Origin: Numida meleagris
Lineage: Eukaryota; Chordata; Aves; Galliformes; Numididae
DNA: 64,000 bases
Direction: 5' to 3'
Assembly: GCF_002078875.1 (NCBI RefSeq)
Contig: NC_034438.1
Location: 22,767,030 to 22,831,029 of the forward strand
Below, in pieces: positions 62,201 through 64,000 of the stretch. Position 1 is the first letter of the stretch. Each line of letters begins with the position of its first letter. The notes under the pieces are model-generated. The model searched no databases. It saw only the letters and a program-made list of their open reading frames with translations, and was not told the origin of the DNA. The translations under genes were made by a program, and so were the position numbers.

Positions 62201-63272
62201 TACAGCTTACTAACACAAGGCACACTAGCAGATTGGTTACCATGAGAAAGGAAGGTTGTACTGTAGTCAAGTACACAAACACAATCTGCCATTTTGTCCG
62301 CACCAGATTCTGAATATGAAACAGAGAATGGTATTTTTATGGATAAATCTAGTAGTGACTACTGATAACTGATTTATCTGTTCACTGTAGTATTGATGCT
62401 AATAAGATCAAAAGTTGAGATTCTTCAATAAGAAAACAGTTCTGGCACAGTAATTCTGAAAGGGTGTTTCTTCAAAAACACTATGCACTTTGAGTTCGAT
62501 AGCTGGTACCCAGACTCCACATTTAATGGGAACATTCATCATCCTGATCAGCTACTCCGAAAAACTGTTCAGCAGAAGTCAAGTGAATCTAGGCACATAT
62601 TAGCAATCAATTATGTAGTCAAAGAAAAAAGTGGAAGATTATACAATTCCACATGCTCCGGATTAAAACTTCTGTAGAACTCTGTTAGACTAATGACTAG
62701 TAGTATACAGAAATTAACATCGAAGAATTCAGCTCTTTAAATAACAATGGGAAAAAACACAAAATAATTCTAAAGTCACAAGGATATATCCTAACTTAAC
62801 AGTTTGGAAATAAACTTGTATCTGACAATGCCACACTGAGATGCCCTTGTCATGATTTCATCACTGACAAGACAACAATTTTCTCATTCTTTGTAACTTC
62901 AATCACTACAGAAATCGTAGAATTCTACAAAGACTCATCATTATGCCATCTATGCAGACAGCAAACACATACGCTCATACTCCATCGAGGACAAAAAAAA
63001 AATTTTCACCACCACGTATTTCTGAAAACACAACACTGCAGGATATATGTGGGCCACTGAAACAGCTAAATTCAATTTATAGCCATACAGCAGAACTTTG
63101 ATGGTGTTTACAAAAACCAAAAATTCCACAACCTGATTCACACGCATAGTCATGCCTAGATTTGGTGCATTCTGCATAAGGCCACAGACATATTAAAAAA
63201 AGGATAAGAGTCTCCTTTTTAACAAGGAAAATCTAGGGTCTCACATACCCTCAGTATAGCAAGATGTGAGAG

Positions 63273-63300
63273 TGTTTTTTTGTTTGTTTGTTTGTTTTTT
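63273..63300. repeat. (GTTT)n simple repeat
   Basis: Four GTTT-type units are flanked by T-runs. It may be the tail of a degraded retroposed copy, but no body was recognised next to it. Confidence 0.8.
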
Positions 63301-63972
63301 ACATGCTGAATGTGGAAGCTAGCAGAAAAAACCTCCTCAGCTGCTTCTGTCTGAAGAGAGTAAGGTATGAGGAAGCAGGATGGCACATCCAGCAGCACCG
63401 GAGGCCCGTCAGACACTGGCAATGGCAATGTGGGGAGCTCTCACCAGGTCCAGATCGTTCTTGCTGAAAACCCAACTCTAAGAACTTACCACAGCTGTGA
63501 AACCACTGTAGCTATATTCCACCACAAGACATCATCTCACTTGAAATACCAGATTCAGCACACAGAGCCCAAATTTTTTGGCCTCCAGTGACTAAATTGT
63601 ACTATCAAAATAAACACCACATGTTGCTGCTCCTATTAAACAGCCTCCAAACCCATCTTAGCGCAAAGCAACACAACAGCAGAAGTCTGGCAGCAAGGCC
63701 TTGCCAAACCCCCAAGATCGCTGCTCACGAATGAATGTCTGCATTTGATTGCAGGGAGTAAAGCAATGAGCCACAGTGAGCTGCGACTGAAATGTGCACC
63801 TTTTAAATCCTGGCCCTGCAGACCCTGGAAAGGTGAAGTCCCCCAACTTACTCATCCGCGGCTCAATCAATTCTGCAAAGGCAGACAGGCTGCAGTACAG
63901 AAAACTACTACAGAAGGTGTCACACAGCAGGGGAAAGGTAACACCGAGGTGCAGATCGTGTTGGAGCCTCAC

Positions 63973-64000
63973 CTCCTGGATCCGCCGGCGGGCCCGCTGC
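63973..64000 (-). CDS. JMY: JMY, last 9 codons of the upstream exon (probably exon 1)
   Basis: Read on the minus strand, the final bases of the window encode QRARRRIQE and are followed at once by a GTGAGG donor at 63972-63967. Vertebrate JMY has RARKRIQE directly before LLDKHKNTES, and the next exon found here (42071-42244) begins LLEKHKNTES, so the join is in phase 0. The exon is very GC-rich compared with the intron beside it, as expected for the GC-rich 5' exon of this gene. The rest of the exon, including the start codon and N-terminal domain, lies outside the window. Calling it exon 1 is an inference from the human gene structure. Confidence 0.85.

Larger units (their letters stand above)
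42245..63972 (-). other. JMY: JMY intron 1 (3' portion and full span to the upstream exon)
   Basis: A 21.7-kb phase-0 intron, the largest in the window. It contains an unclassified block (43860-44480), a large CR1 broken by two LTRs (44985-49274), a second 530-bp-type LTR (51062-51590) and a plus-strand CR1 tail (55887-56281). The long stretches 49.28-51.06, 51.60-55.88 and 56.28-63.97 kb show AT-rich intron with no gene or repeat that I can name apart from a (GTTT)n run. GC content rises in the last 600 bp towards the GC-rich upstream exon. Confidence 0.88.
1..64000 (-). other. JMY: JMY gene, partial (3' portion: end of a probable exon 1 through the 3' UTR)
   Basis: This is the whole-gene view. 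Ten coding segments on the minus strand join in frame into about 640 residues that match the C-terminal two thirds of vertebrate JMY as I recall it. JMY promotes actin assembly both by itself, through tandem WH2 motifs, and through Arp2/3, through its C-terminal connector/acidic region; it is also described as a p300/p53 cofactor that moves between cytoplasm and nucleus. All nine introns start GT and end AG. Intron phases in transcript order are 0,0,1,0,1,0,0,0,1. The N-terminal domain, start codon and promoter lie beyond position 64000. The paralogue WHAMM is excluded by the near-identity of the C-terminal 100 residues to JMY and by the three WH2 motifs. Confidence 0.96.

Noticed and set aside
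63658..63972. Minus-strand open frame just inside intron 1
   Set aside because: It reads through the exon donor into intron; there is no domain, and the GTGAGG donor with in-phase join to the next exon is a better explanation.
1..64000. CRISPR arrays, tRNA or rRNA genes, bacterial-type operons
   Set aside because: None seen; the window is an ordinary vertebrate gene with introns and retroelements.

Overview
This window is vertebrate nuclear DNA, almost certainly from a bird and most likely a galliform close to chicken. The grounds are the many CR1 LINE copies (several ending in the ATTCTATG-type CR1 tail), the AT-rich introns of moderate size and the solo LTRs of chicken-like types. It is not prokaryotic: there are no operons, and most short open frames are chance or repeat-derived.

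One gene fills the window, on the minus strand: JMY (junction-mediating and regulatory protein, an actin nucleator and p53/p300 cofactor of the WHAMM/JMY family). I can place the last codons of a large upstream exon (probably exon 1) at 63973-64000 and nine further coding exons: 42071-42244, 31874-32024, 29536-29705, 19569-19734, 15742-15929, 10685-10771, 8160-8255, 6388-6940 and 3764-4071 (with the stop codon). Every junction is GT/AG and every phase joins correctly, giving about 640 residues: the region before the coiled coil, the coiled coil, a proline-rich segment, three WH2 actin-binding motifs and a connector/acidic Arp2/3-binding tail ending in Trp-Glu-Asn. The N-terminal part and promoter lie beyond 64000. 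Positions 1-3763 are downstream of the stop and are probably 3' UTR. JMY is Z-linked in chicken, so this is probably Z chromosome DNA (established knowledge, not visible here).

The remainder is intron plus transposable elements. There are about a dozen CR1 fragments on both strands. The richest accessory stretch is in intron 1 (about 45.0-51.6 kb): a 5'-truncated, decayed CR1 keeps part of its ORF1 esterase, its endonuclease and its reverse transcriptase, and is interrupted by two unrelated solo LTRs, one of 399 bp (minus strand, 5-bp duplication GAAAC) and one of 530 bp (plus strand, 5-bp duplication GCAGA). A second copy of the 530-bp LTR family sits 2.7 kb further on as an independent insertion. 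No internal retroviral genes were seen.

I found no evidence of an undescribed biological system. The items most worth a second look are the layered LTR insertions, the sense-oriented LTR with promoter and poly(A) signals in JMY intron 1, a long near-perfect hairpin in the probable JMY 3' UTR, and two GC-richer intronic blocks that look like unclassified old repeats.
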